Assembly (NCBI GenBank): GCA_022483465.1
Contig: JAKVNF010000002.1
Span: forward strand, 434,001-498,000
Reading direction: 5' to 3'
DNA from: Lachnospiraceae bacterium
Lineage (GTDB): Bacteria > Bacillota > Clostridia > Lachnospirales > Lachnospiraceae
DNA: 64,000 nt
Position numbers and translations under genes: made by a program. Position 1 is the first letter of the stretch. Each line of letters opens with the position of its first letter. Positions 16,542 to 25,267 of the stretch are shown here, piece by piece. The notes beneath the pieces are model-generated. The model did not search any database. It saw only the letters and a program-made list of their open reading frames with translations, and was not told the DNA's origin.

Positions 16542-18434
16542 CCCTAAATCGCAAGTTTTTATACTAGCAGCTTGATCTCAGTTGCCTGGTTGATTGCCTC
16601 GTCCTCTGTGAGGCCAACCTTGGAGACCAGTTCCTTCTGAATCCTGCTCATCGCATAGGACGGATACCAACTGCCATCAGACTGCAGTTCCACCTTATAC
16701 TTGTTTAGCTCCATCATCTCGAAGGCGATGGTTGCACTGGTCTTATCGTGAAGCACTTCCCTCAAATCCCATGTCAGCGTGGCAAAGAGAATGCTTGCGA
16801 TAAAGGCCGTGAACATCTTCCCCCGATATGTCTCGATGGAGTGGGTGTATGTGACCGACAGATCAAAGTGCCGCTTGATGGATTCGAAGACGTGCTCCAC
16901 AACATCACGTCGCCGGATAATCCGGATTGCCTCGGATGCCGTCATTTCAGTATCACTGACGAGAACAAAGAATCCGGCACGATCGACCATCGTCTGGATC
17001 ATTTCAGTGTCCTCCAGGATGGTGAAGTTCTTCCCTGTTTCTGGATCGGCCTTTTTAACGACAATGATCCCTTTTGGAGCGTAGTCCTGCGCCATCTTTT
17101 CCGTGTAGCGTTTTCTCTTGGATGCCTCATTGAAGTAATAGGAAATAGTGCTCCTTATGGACTGTTCCTCATCAAATTCCCGGGAGTGATCAAAGAAGAG
17201 GTAGGCAAAGCAAGCCTTTCCAGCCACTGTTACCGGGTACCGCTTTCCAAATACGTTGGGCTCCGTCGTCAGGTATTTCTGCTTTCCGCGGATCTCCGCT
17301 CCATGATCTTTGATGAGCGCATCTACCCAGTTGACATTGTCTGGACAGAGGACACCATATTCCAGATCCTTTACTTTCCGGAGGGCTTTGATGATGTCCT
17401 CTGAAAAGTATCCTCGATCGAACATTGCGAACAGCTTTTGATATCCTGCATCCACGATCTTTTTCAATGAGAAGGACGTCTGCACCTTATCCAGGAGAGA
17501 ACCGTCGTAGTGCTCATACCACATAGGAATGCCGGTCTCTTCATCCACAAACATAGCCGTGTTAATGATCTTCAGTCCAAAATCGGTCTTGGATTTTCCG
17601 AACTCTGCAAGATCTTCATTCTCGGACTGGGTGTTTTGATTGGTGGAGTCAAAGGCAATGACCCGATTGCTGTCCTTTCGGGGAAATCGTTTCTCGTATT
17701 CTTCCCGGAAAATCCGGAAGAACACATTGATATTTCCCTCATCTGACCCGATCAGACGGTATAGGCCGCTGACTTCACTGTCGTCGATGACACGATCCAG
17801 ACCGCAGTAGTGATCAAAACACCAACCGGGAAACAGCTGGGCAGTTGAACTTTCCGCAACAATGGAGTAGACGGCCAATGCAATGATTTTCCGCTCATAT
17901 TCAGGGTAGACCCGTGTCAGAGCGGTATAGCATCCGGATTGCTCTGCGGCCGCCTTTAGAACCAGGTACGGTCCAAAGGAGAGCTTCGAATCCGTTTTGC
18001 CGGCAGCTTTACGGGCCTTTGTGCCGAAGGTGTCCTTCAGTCGGTTCACCTCAGCATCGATGGGACCGAAGAACTGCTCATAGTTCTTGTTTGGATGCAT
18101 ATGAGAGCGATCGCCATCGACAATTTTTCCGATTGAGATCCGTTTGTCGACAGGACGCCGCTTCTCAGAGTCCCAATGATACTCTGTGGCGAGCAAGACA
18201 TAACCCGTGGTGAGGATATGGATAGTTCCCTTGTCGCTTGATTTCGGAGTTTTAACGAGTACATCTGTATTGCTGTACATGGCCGCCCTCTAAATTGCTA
18301 GTAAAATATCTATCAGTTATTATACTAGCATTTTACAGAGGTTACAATGTCGTTTTATGCCCTATTTCCAACGTCTATTGACATTTTAATGGAGTCATCC
18401 CGGGACGCCTAGTAAAAAACTTTGCGATTTTGGG
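16542..18434. mobile_element. IS1634-like insertion sequence, copy A
   Basis: This is a complete 1893-bp element. The ends are CCCTAAATCGCAAG (from 16542) and, inverted from 18434, CCCAAAATCGCAAAG, continuing as similar T-rich repeats to TACTAG. The 6-bp target duplication TTACAG lies at 16536-16541 and 18435-18440. It splits the tyrosine recombinase right after the catalytic arginine. Confidence 0.94.
16559..18280 (-). CDS. IS1634-family DDE transposase
   Basis: This 573-residue transposase of the IS4 superfamily shows RVIAFDSTNQNTQS (first D), KLFAMFDRGYFSEDII (second D) and RRDVVEHVFESIKRHFDL (E, in a Y-REK-like context). The N-terminal 70 residues hold a separate module (YVLLATEYHWDSEKRRPVDKR, then ISIGKIVDGD) that resembles accessory proteins of the other elements here. 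Its stop codon lies in the inverted end. It appears intact. Confidence 0.92.
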   Translation of the reverse strand: MYSNTDVLVKTPKSSDKGTIHILTTGYVLLATEYHWDSEKRRPVDKRISIGKIVDGDRSHMHPNKNYEQFFGPIDAEVNRLKDTFGTKARKAAGKTDSKLSFGPYLVLKAAAEQSGCYTALTRVYPEYERKIIALAVYSIVAESSTAQLFPGWCFDHYCGLDRVIDDSEVSGLYRLIGSDEGNINVFFRIFREEYEKRFPRKDSNRVIAFDSTNQNTQSENEDLAEFGKSKTDFGLKIINTAMFVDEETGIPMWYEHYDGSLLDKVQTSFSLKKIVDAGYQKLFAMFDRGYFSEDIIKALRKVKDLEYGVLCPDNVNWVDALIKDHGAEIRGKQKYLTTEPNVFGKRYPVTVAGKACFAYLFFDHSREFDEEQSIRSTISYYFNEASKRKRYTEKMAQDYAPKGIIVVKKADPETGKNFTILEDTEMIQTMVDRAGFFVLVSDTEMTASEAIRIIRRRDVVEHVFESIKRHFDLSVTYTHSIETYRGKMFTAFIASILFATLTWDLREVLHDKTSATIAFEMMELNKYKVELQSDGSWYPSYAMSRIQKELVSKVGLTEDEAINQATEIKLLV

Positions 18435-18862
18435 TTACAGGTCTCCTGACAGCGCAGACCAGCAGAATACATGATAATCAGCATGGTTTTGTATCTGATG
18501 TTATCTGCTGCATTGAGCAAAGTGCGGAACTGTTCTTTTGTAGGAACAAACGGGATATATTTATCGAACTTGCGCTTGGGAACCTGAGTTGGATCCCAAT
18601 GCTTATGGAGAACATAGATTATGAAGTTTTCCAGATGTGCAATGTCGCTGTTGATGGTACGGTCGCTCAGATTTTTTGTAGCTTTAAGCCGGTCAAAAAA
18701 GGCGCGTATTTCGCCCCATTCAAAACTGGCAGGATCCTTATGAAGCTGAGTATCGAAGTAGTCCAGAAACTGGGTAATTGTAGATGCATACTGATCACGA
18801 GTGTGTGGTGACAGGTTCCTGCAATCAAGCATCTTTTTGAATTGAGCAAGGTAATCGTCCAT
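18435..18862 (-). pseudogene. Tyrosine recombinase, N-terminal half
   Basis: The gene starts at ATG 18862 after an AGGAGG ribosome binding site (MDDYLAQFKKML). It encodes the SAM-like core-binding domain (LSPHTRDQYASTITQFLDYF) and the start of the catalytic domain up to YSAGLRCQET, which includes the first catalytic arginine. Joined to 16541-16103 it gives 286 residues in one frame. The longer open frame upstream to 19021 lacks a ribosome binding site and is not needed. Confidence 0.9.
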
Positions 18863-19136
18863 GGTAAAGCCTCCTGCATGAGTAAATTTGCTGGCAGAAA
18901 GCAAACCCGACAGGAGGATATGCCATTGTTGGTAATGATCGAGTGTGGTAATATAAACCCCGGCAGTTCTTCTGCGCTGGGTTTGTTTTGTGTCGTAACT
19001 TAACTTTACCACAGCCATCAAGGGCTGCTTTTTTTGATGCAGCGAAAATGTAAATCTTTAGCCGAAGACTTGAGGTAGCAACGCCGCCGCGAAGCGGCTT
19101 AGTACAATCTCAGGCAAAGACAGAGAGGGGGGAAGC

Positions 19137-19595
19137 ATGCAGTACAGACACTTTGACAACCAGGCGCGGGAGTATGTGATGGATCGCATTGATCTGCCCA
19201 CATCCTGGACCAACTACATCGGAACGGGCGACATGATGGGCGTATTCAACCAGATGGCCGGGGGCTATGTCATCTACCGGTCATCGGAGTATCACCGCAT
19301 CACGCGGTTTCGCGGCAACGGCGTGCCGATGGACACCCCCGGCCTTTACATTTACGTCCGGGACAATGCGGACGGCGACTATTGGAGCCTCAGCTGGCAG
19401 CCGGTTGGAAAGCCGAAGGAGTATTACTCCTGCTGCCACGGCCTCTCCTATATCCGGTACCTGTGCAGCTACTCCGGCATACGCGCGCAGCAGAAACTAT
19501 CCGTCGCGATGGATGATCCCGTGGAGATCATTGATGTCACGCTGACCAATACCTCCCAACGGCCCCGTGACCTCAGCGTCTTTTCCTACATGGAA
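19137..19595 (+). pseudogene. Cellobiose-phosphorylase-like (GH94) N-terminal remnant
   Basis: About 153 residues remain of a glycoside phosphorylase of family GH94, normally 800 residues or more. The start (MQYRHFDNQAREYVM after GGGGGGAA) and stretches such as PTSWTNYIGTGDMMG and ITRFRGNGVPMDTPG match the family N-terminal beta-sandwich. At about 19595 the sequence changes into the IscB-like tail. No catalytic domain is left. Intact homologs split cellobiose or related beta-glucosides with phosphate. Confidence 0.8.
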
Positions 19596-19596
19596 T

Positions 19597-19801
19597 TGTG
19601 CAGGCTGTCAAAGACTTGGATTCCAGTCTGACTGTGCATACCACGTATGGAGCATATACGAAGCTGTCACGTCGGGATCACTCCCTTGCCAAGTCGCATG
19701 CAAATGATGCCTATTGTATGGGAGCGTTTCAGCCGGGGCACAGAGCAGCGGAACGGCTTCTGAAAAAGAAACGCCGCAATCATCGTGTGTTGTCCAAATT
19801 C
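19597..19801 (+). pseudogene. IscB-type nuclease, C-terminal remnant, first part
   Basis: The frame starting near 19597 reads VQAVKDLDSSLTVHTTYG, then AYTKLSRRDHSLAKSHANDA and KKKRRNHRVLSKF. This matches my recollection of the RuvC-III region and following part of RRXRR/HNH nucleases of the IscB family, in which KxHxxDA carries the last RuvC aspartate. The N-terminal RuvC and HNH parts are absent: the sequence abuts the GH94 remnant. It continues across the IS4-like insertion at 21975. Confidence 0.68.
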
Positions 19802-19907
19802 TGGAGAGTTGAAAGTTTGACTTGAAAAAGCGCAAACGTCTCCAGCTCTTTTAAAAGTAGTGTTATTGCTTCTATTGTAAAAGCTAAGTTATTGCTTGCT
19901 TTTTCGC

Positions 19908-21350
19908 CTATGAGACCAGGTCTTCATCCGAATAGTGGGCCTGCAGTGCAGAAATATACCGGGTTAGGAAGGACTCCGGCCTCGAGAGCAAACTGCCCAA
20001 AAATGTGTGGCGCAGATAGTACAACAACGTAGCTTCTGAGATGTACCCATCTCTCTGTGTCCTCACATACCGGAAGTCCTGTATCTTCCTGACGTCCTGG
20101 ATCCGATACGTCATCAGCTGAACAAGCCCCATGGCGATCTCTGCAAACAGAACGAAGCGCTCTATCGCGTCGACGGTATTCAGGATCTTCTTCTGCGCTG
20201 CCGGATCCTTTACATGGCTGAGACGATCAGGCTCATCTTTCTTCTTGAAGTGGTTGAGCTTCGCAATGCTTCTGGTCCAGAAGTGGTACCCGAAGCCTTC
20301 AAAGCGTTGCTTGAATTCGCGGAAGAATTCTTCAATCGAAAATCTGTATGCGTACAGTGTAATGATGAGATTGGGTGCATACTTTTCGGTGCATACAAGA
20401 ATTCCCCGCTTGGGGCCTCCATCATCTTCGTACTCTACGAGGACAAAGCGGAGCTCCTGGTAAAGCTTTGTTCCCCAGAGAAGATCCAGATACATATGGC
20501 GCACGGTCCGTTTTCTCCCGTAAAGGTACATGACCTCGGTCTCGAAATGACTTTTCTTCGAATCAAACAGGTCGTTCAGTTTGACGGGTGTTCCCTTCTT
20601 ACGGGGGCGGCCGCGGGTTTTCCGGAGTGTCGGGATTGGCTGGCGGTAAGCGATGACATTCCTCTTTGCTTTGGTGATGATGGCAATCCGATTGCCTCCA
20701 TCTGACGAGTTCAGCTCATTCATCGCGCTGATGGCAGGTACAGTCAGGAAGTAACGGTCCAGGATCAGAAAGCTTCTTCCCAGTGTCCTGGCGGCATCAT
20801 AAGCGTTACGGATGATCTGAACCACATGGCTTTCTGCACTGATGCCGCTGTTCTCCCAGCCTGCAGCATCTCGAAGTCCGTCCTGAATGCTCATGTGGAG
20901 TGGCAGGCACAGGTGATGCTGTTTGGTGCCAATGAGGACGCCGATGGCGCCAAACATGTGGCCGAAGATGTACTCTCCCTTGGAGGAATCTTCCGACTCC
21001 TGATGAAGCTTCTTTACTCCCGGCATGTATCTTGCTTCCTTGGACTGCTTGACTCCATCACCTATGAGAATCGTACGGCCGTCTGCCAGGAGAAAGTTTG
21101 CCGAGTCACGGACAAAACGATACCACGCCAGCCTCACCATCTGCGTCTGATAGGCTGATGAATGGAAAAAGTGGATGAGCGTGTCGTAGCATCCATGGTT
21201 TAGTGACAAAGCTCGGATGGTTGAAGTTACTCCGAGGTGATCCTCCCTCAGGATAAACATGAGGATGACGAGGACGAACCAGCGGAAAGCCCTCTCCTTG
21301 AAGAAGCAGGAGCGGAACGACTGCAGTGACTTTTCCAGATATTCGGCCAT
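19908..21350 (-). CDS. DDE transposase of the IS4-like element
   Basis: This 480-residue transposase shows LIGDGVKQSKEARYMPG (first D), SFLILDRYFLTVPA (second D) and YAYRFSIEEFFREFKQRF (E with the Y-REK-like spacing). The long DDE domain with an extra beta-rich insert resembles IS4/IS701-type enzymes. I call it IS4-like on the basis of the catalytic pattern and the 10-bp duplication; the subgroup needs a database search. It is intact. Confidence 0.88.
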   Translation of the reverse strand: MAEYLEKSLQSFRSCFFKERAFRWFVLVILMFILREDHLGVTSTIRALSLNHGCYDTLIHFFHSSAYQTQMVRLAWYRFVRDSANFLLADGRTILIGDGVKQSKEARYMPGVKKLHQESEDSSKGEYIFGHMFGAIGVLIGTKQHHLCLPLHMSIQDGLRDAAGWENSGISAESHVVQIIRNAYDAARTLGRSFLILDRYFLTVPAISAMNELNSSDGGNRIAIITKAKRNVIAYRQPIPTLRKTRGRPRKKGTPVKLNDLFDSKKSHFETEVMYLYGRKRTVRHMYLDLLWGTKLYQELRFVLVEYEDDGGPKRGILVCTEKYAPNLIITLYAYRFSIEEFFREFKQRFEGFGYHFWTRSIAKLNHFKKKDEPDRLSHVKDPAAQKKILNTVDAIERFVLFAEIAMGLVQLMTYRIQDVRKIQDFRYVRTQRDGYISEATLLYYLRHTFLGSLLSRPESFLTRYISALQAHYSDEDLVS

Positions 21351-21400
21351 GAGTTGTCAGCCGCGTGGCACAAACCCAGGAGAGCAATGCTTTCCTAGTG

Positions 21401-21805
21401 TCAATGGTACTTTCTGAAAAAGGACTCCAGATCAGCCTTGAACTTCTCAACTTCTGCACGGTATGCGTCTGCCTGACTTCGAGCCTTTGCCAGTTCCGCC
21501 TGTGTTTCAAGAAGCTGACGTCGGCATTCCTCATATTGATAGCGGAGATCATCAGAGTTTTGTGAACCTGATCCAGAGGCCTTTGGTGCTGATGAAGCAG
21601 TGGTAACTGCAACAGTAGTGCTGTCTGGCTGGACTTTGCGCTTTCTGCCTCTTCCGGAGGTAGGAATGATTTCGCCTGTATCCGGGTCGAGTTTGCCAAT
21701 CAGTTTACGCTTCGAGCGAGGCTGTTTGATGTCCTTACGCCAATAGCTTACATTGTCATAAACATACGTTGTTCCATTTTTGGTTTTTTTGTAAATATAG
21801 CCCAC
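21401..21805 (-). CDS. Accessory protein of the IS4-like element
   Basis: This 134-residue protein starts, I think, at GTG 21805 after GGAGGT, giving VGYIYKKTKNGTTYVYDNVS. The module continues with YWRKDIKQ and RKLIGKLDPDTGEIIPT, followed by a Ser/Thr-rich linker and a coiled coil (YQYEECRRQLLETQAELAKA). It is similar in layout to the IS66-associated protein at 12896-13273. It precedes the transposase gene by about 50 bases, in the same direction. The role is unknown. Confidence 0.7.
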   Translation of the reverse strand: MGYIYKKTKNGTTYVYDNVSYWRKDIKQPRSKRKLIGKLDPDTGEIIPTSGRGRKRKVQPDSTTVAVTTASSAPKASGSGSQNSDDLRYQYEECRRQLLETQAELAKARSQADAYRAEVEKFKADLESFFRKYH

Positions 21806-21974
21806 GCGGCACCTCCATAGTGGTATTGTATCATATTCACTATTCATAGCGCTACTACAAAATAGTGACCATTAGTCATTCATTTACCACTATAATTGTA
21901 CCATCCGCGTGTCTATTTGTCGTCAAAATGGAGTTGCTTTATTCACTTACAAAGGGAGAACTTTCAACTCTCCA

Positions 21975-22304
21975 GTCCAAATTCTACGACGCGAAATACA
22001 TCGACATCCGGGATGGTGTCAAAAAGTCCGGATCAGATCTGTCCTGTGGCAGAACAAACCGTTCAGAGCCTCGAAATGGAAAAAAGAACTTTCGGATCTT
22101 TCGTGGCAAAAAGGTAAGCAAAGGACGTATCGCCGTTCGAAAGCAGCGTTACCCGATTCAGCGGGGACACAGGTAATGTATAAAAAGCACAACTATGTTG
22201 CGGTTGGAGCACACAACAACGGTAGAGCGGTTGTACTGAATTCAGGCAAAAGCGTATCTGTCAGTAAGCTGCGGATATTGCATCATGCCGGAGCTTTTAT
22301 TTGA
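21975..22304 (+). pseudogene. IscB-type nuclease, C-terminal remnant, second part
   Basis: Continuing from 19801, the frame reads YDAKYIDIRDGVKKSGSDLS and FRIFRGKKVSKGRIAVRKQR. It breaks near 22170, where one frame ends (QRGHR) and another continues as VMYKKHNYVAVGAHNNGRAV to AGAFI at 22304. The joined sequence matches the tail of IscB-like proteins, which recognises target-adjacent DNA. With its N-terminus lost, a frameshift and an IS inside it, it is dead. Confidence 0.68.
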
Positions 22305-22323
22305 GAAAGGGGGACGGCGCTCC

Positions 22324-22343
22324 TCCCCGCTGCAAGCGGCGGG
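22324..22343. repeat. IS605-like right-end hairpin
   Basis: CCCCGCTG (22324-22331) pairs with CGGCGGGG (22336-22343) around CAAG. Such a GC-rich foldback shortly after the nuclease stop is typical of the right end of IS200/IS605 and IscB-carrying elements. It supports the view that the IscB remnant came with such an element. Confidence 0.6.
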
Positions 22344-22349
22344 GTTTCC

Positions 22350-22493
22350 GCGCCTGTATTCATCATGACCTTTGGGATCTTCGGTCTGTTCTTTGTCGAT
22401 CCCTACAAGTCGACTGCCGATGCAGAGCTCTACGCCCAGATCCGCGACGGGTACCTTGGACGCGGACCGAGGGCCCAGGAAGAGGCCTTCTGA
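22350..22493 (+). pseudogene. Possible transporter C-terminal remnant
   Basis: An open frame ending at 22493 encodes a hydrophobic run (FIMTFGIFGLFFVDPY) followed by a polar tail (ADAELYAQIRDGYLGRGP). The pattern resembles the last helix and tail of GPH/MFS sugar symporters, which would suit a neighbour of cellobiose phosphorylase. No start is present. The call is tentative. Confidence 0.35.
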
Positions 22494-22527
22494 GGCGGGA
22501 AAAAACCGAAGATCTTTTGGCAGCAGC

Positions 22528-22566
22528 ACAGCCTGTGCAGGGTGCAGTTCTGCACAGGCTGTCTTT
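22528..22566 (+). terminator. Terminator
   Basis: ACAGCCTGTGCA (22528-22539) pairs perfectly with TGCACAGGCTGT (22551-22562), followed by CTTTG. It closes the region of gene remnants before the beta-CASP gene. Confidence 0.7.
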
Positions 22567-22647
22567 GTGTCTGCCATCTGTGTTACAATGTCAGCCGGAC
22601 TGCGCCTGCAGTCTGAAACTTTGTATGACAACGAAATGGAGTGACCG

Positions 22648-25236
22648 ATGATATCTGAAAATACTGCCCAACCAAACCAGACGCCTGCAGGGCTGTCCCT
22701 CGAGTTTCTCGGCGGAGCCATGGAGGTCGGTGCAAGCTGCATCCTCTTGGAGATTGCTGGCTGGAAGATCCTGATGGACTGCGGCATCCGCCAGAAGACG
22801 GGGAAAGACACCCTGCCGGATCTTCGCCGCATTCAGGAGGCAGGCGGCGTGGACTGCATAATCGTGAGCCATGCCCACATGGACCACACGGGATCGCTCC
22901 CGATTATCTCCGCGGAGTATCCCTTTGCCCCGATCTACATGACCCCGATGACAATGGACCTCTCGCGGGTTCTCCTCTATGACTCCATCAAGCTGATGCA
23001 GCATGCGGAGGATGGGATCCCGCTCTATGCGGAGAAGCAGGTCCTGGACATGCTGGACCGGGTGCGCCCGGTCCGCTTCGGGGAGCCGCTGGAGATCCTC
23101 CCGGAGGTGACGCTGACCATGTACCCCGCAGGCCACATCGCGGGCGCTGCCTGCATCTATCTGCAGACCCCGGCGGGGTCCCTGTTCTACTCCGGTGATT
23201 TCTCCTCCTTTGCACAGAATACGATCGAGGGCGCCATGGTGCCGAAGCTCCGCCCCGACGTCTCCATCCTCGAGTCGACCTACGGCGACAGGCTCCATGC
23301 AAACCGGGAGATCGAGGAGGACCGGCTTCTTGAAATTGTGCGGGAGTGCGCAGACAGGCGCGGGAAGATGCTGATTCCCGCCTTTGCCCTGGGCCGTGCC
23401 CAGGAGGTTCTCCTAATCTTAAAGCGCGGCATGGCAAAGGGCGCCATCCCGAAGATCCGGGTCTATGCCGACGGCATGGTGCGCCAGATCTGCGGGGTGT
23501 ACGAGCGTTATCCGGAGTTCCTGAAGAGAAACCTCGCAAGACAGGCCCAGAAGGGAAAGCCCCTGTTCTGGACCGATGAGATCCAGCCGGTGCCGCTGAA
23601 TGCGGACCGGAAGGAACTTCTGAACACGGCAGAGCCGGAGATCTTCGTCTCGAGCTCCGGCATGCTGACCGGCGGCCCCTCTGTGGAGTACGCCTCCCGG
23701 ATCGCGCCCATGGAGAACGGCTACATCGTGATCACGGGCTATCAGGACGAGGAGGCCCCCGGCCGCCAGATCCAGAACCTGATGTCGGTGGCACCGGATG
23801 CGGAGCGGATCCTGCGCCTCGACGGAAAGCCCGTGCATGTCTCCTGCCGGCTCTGCCAGGTGGGCCTGTCCGCCCACGGCGACCGCTCGGAGATCCAGGG
23901 CCTTGCCCAGCGCCTAGACTCCCGGGACCTGTTCCTCGTCCACGGGGATCCGGAGGTCATCCCGGTTCTCGCCTCGTCACTGGACTTGTCCTACCGGACC
24001 AGGATCTACGCCCCGAAGGACGGGGAGAAGTTTGACATCGTGCTGCGCGCGCCGAGAAAGCAGCTGAAGAAGTCGTTCCCCTACACCCTGCAGGAGAGCA
24101 GAGACCTCTGGGAGATCGAAGATCCCAGCCTGCGGGAGGATCTGGAGCAGCGCTTCCGGGAGTACCTGCTCGAGCACTATCCGAACCAGCGCTTTTCCCT
24201 CCCGGACCTTGCCTTTGTCTACTACGGAAAAGCAGTCACGGAGGAGGAAAAACTCGGCGCCTTCCAGAAGGCGGTGCAGGAATCCCCGTATTTTTCCACG
24301 GACCGCAGGAGGCTGTTTCTCTATGTTCCTGCCTCCGATGAGGACGTGGCAGAGGCAAGAAAAAAGGCCCAGCCCACCCAGCAGGATCTTGCGGATGCGG
24401 CAGAGGAGCTCTTTGCGGGCATCCCCGTCCGGAAGATCGGCTACCACATGGATCAGAAGAAGATCACCCTGACCCTGGACTTCCCAAGACCCTATCTGGA
24501 GGCCCTGAAGGAGCCCATGAAGGCCTTTCAGGAGAGGACCGGCTGCACGGCAGAGGTGTCCCAGCAGCCAAATGAGCACGCTATGCAGGAGCTTTTGCAG
24601 AAGGAGCTCGGAAATGCCGTCCAGAAGATCTCCATCAACAGGTCCCAGCAGTGCGTCACAGTGAAACTTTCCAGCAGGCCGGATGCGGAGAAGCTCCCTG
24701 CGCTGAAGAAGCAGTGGGAGGACCTCACCGGATACGGCCTCGCCTTTACCGGTGCCCTGGAGGAGAGTGCCGTCGGCAATGGGCCGGCGGCAGCAGAAGA
24801 GAATGCGTTTGACAGGGCGAATTCTGAGCCCATGGAACAGAACGCGGCCTTTCAGAGAATCCGCGACCGCTTTGCGGGACGGCAGGATGCGCCGTACAAG
24901 CTCGGCCTCGCCAATGATCAGCACGGCAAGTGCATCAAGCTGTACTTCCTCTCCCCTGCCCAGGGAAGGAGAAATGCGGACTTTTTGAATGCACTCTCCG
25001 AGGAGATCGGCTGGCGCCTTTTGATCGCCGACAGCGTCAACCAGAATGGGCTCATGGCAGCAGCCCGTGCCGCAATGGAGGACAACGGCATCGCCTTTTG
25101 CAAGAACCCCTCCTGGCAGCCGGGACGGGGCGTTCTGCAGGTTCCGGTGGACCCGGGAGTTTCGGAGGAGACCTTTGCCGCCTTTGCCAGGGAGGTGGAG
25201 GAAAAGACCGCAGTCCCCGTGGAGCGGAAGTCATGA
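22648..25236 (+). CDS. MBL-fold beta-CASP ribonuclease-like protein with long C-terminal extension
   Basis: Residues 10-460 form a metallo-beta-lactamase/beta-CASP/RMMBL nuclease of the kind that processes RNA. The zinc motif is VSHAHMDHTG near 75, with PAGHIAGAACIY near 160, YSGDFS near 180, ESTYGDR near 211, and RMMBL residues GLSAHGDRSEI near 410 and FLVHGDPE near 432. Typical proteins of this group end near residue 540. This one has about 320 more residues without a domain I recognise: several alpha/beta stretches rich in Glu and Gln, with repeats of a pattern like QKKITLTLDF, QQCVTVKLSS and HGKCIKLYFL. That repetition suggests three copies of a small beta-alpha module. ATG 22648 is the only reasonable start. 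The EamA gene follows 31 bases later. Confidence 0.88.
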   Translation: MISENTAQPNQTPAGLSLEFLGGAMEVGASCILLEIAGWKILMDCGIRQKTGKDTLPDLRRIQEAGGVDCIIVSHAHMDHTGSLPIISAEYPFAPIYMTPMTMDLSRVLLYDSIKLMQHAEDGIPLYAEKQVLDMLDRVRPVRFGEPLEILPEVTLTMYPAGHIAGAACIYLQTPAGSLFYSGDFSSFAQNTIEGAMVPKLRPDVSILESTYGDRLHANREIEEDRLLEIVRECADRRGKMLIPAFALGRAQEVLLILKRGMAKGAIPKIRVYADGMVRQICGVYERYPEFLKRNLARQAQKGKPLFWTDEIQPVPLNADRKELLNTAEPEIFVSSSGMLTGGPSVEYASRIAPMENGYIVITGYQDEEAPGRQIQNLMSVAPDAERILRLDGKPVHVSCRLCQVGLSAHGDRSEIQGLAQRLDSRDLFLVHGDPEVIPVLASSLDLSYRTRIYAPKDGEKFDIVLRAPRKQLKKSFPYTLQESRDLWEIEDPSLREDLEQRFREYLLEHYPNQRFSLPDLAFVYYGKAVTEEEKLGAFQKAVQESPYFSTDRRRLFLYVPASDEDVAEARKKAQPTQQDLADAAEELFAGIPVRKIGYHMDQKKITLTLDFPRPYLEALKEPMKAFQERTGCTAEVSQQPNEHAMQELLQKELGNAVQKISINRSQQCVTVKLSSRPDAEKLPALKKQWEDLTGYGLAFTGALEESAVGNGPAAAEENAFDRANSEPMEQNAAFQRIRDRFAGRQDAPYKLGLANDQHGKCIKLYFLSPAQGRRNADFLNALSEEIGWRLLIADSVNQNGLMAAARAAMEDNGIAFCKNPSWQPGRGVLQVPVDPGVSEETFAAFAREVEEKTAVPVERKS

Positions 25237-25267
25237 AAAAGCAACAACAGACGAAACAAGGAGAGAT

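Larger units (their letters stand above)
5625..18862 (-). mobile_element. Host element: tyrosine recombinase plus IS91-type transposase, now in pieces
   Basis: The coding core of an ancestral element can be reassembled from four minus-strand segments: 18862-18435, 16541-16103 and 16092-15941, then 11755-11633, then 6582-5625. It encoded a 286-residue tyrosine recombinase followed, 10 bases later, by an IS91-type transposase. Three other mobile elements interrupt it, each flanked by a perfect direct repeat. After excision in silico both frames are continuous: the recombinase through codon CQETCNLRY, and the transposase for exactly 373 codons. I could not fix the outer ends of the element; they lie outside 5625-18862, probably within 5240-5625 and 18863-19100. 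Confidence 0.8.
19802..21974. mobile_element. IS4-like insertion sequence with accessory gene
   Basis: This is a complete 2173-bp element. TGGAGAGTTGAAAGTT begins it at 19802 and is exactly inverted at its end (21959-21974). The 10-bp target duplication GTCCAAATTC lies at 19792-19801 and 21975-21984, a length typical of IS4-family (IS231/ISH8-like) insertion. It carries a transposase and an accessory gene, both on the minus strand. It sits inside the IscB remnant. Confidence 0.94.
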
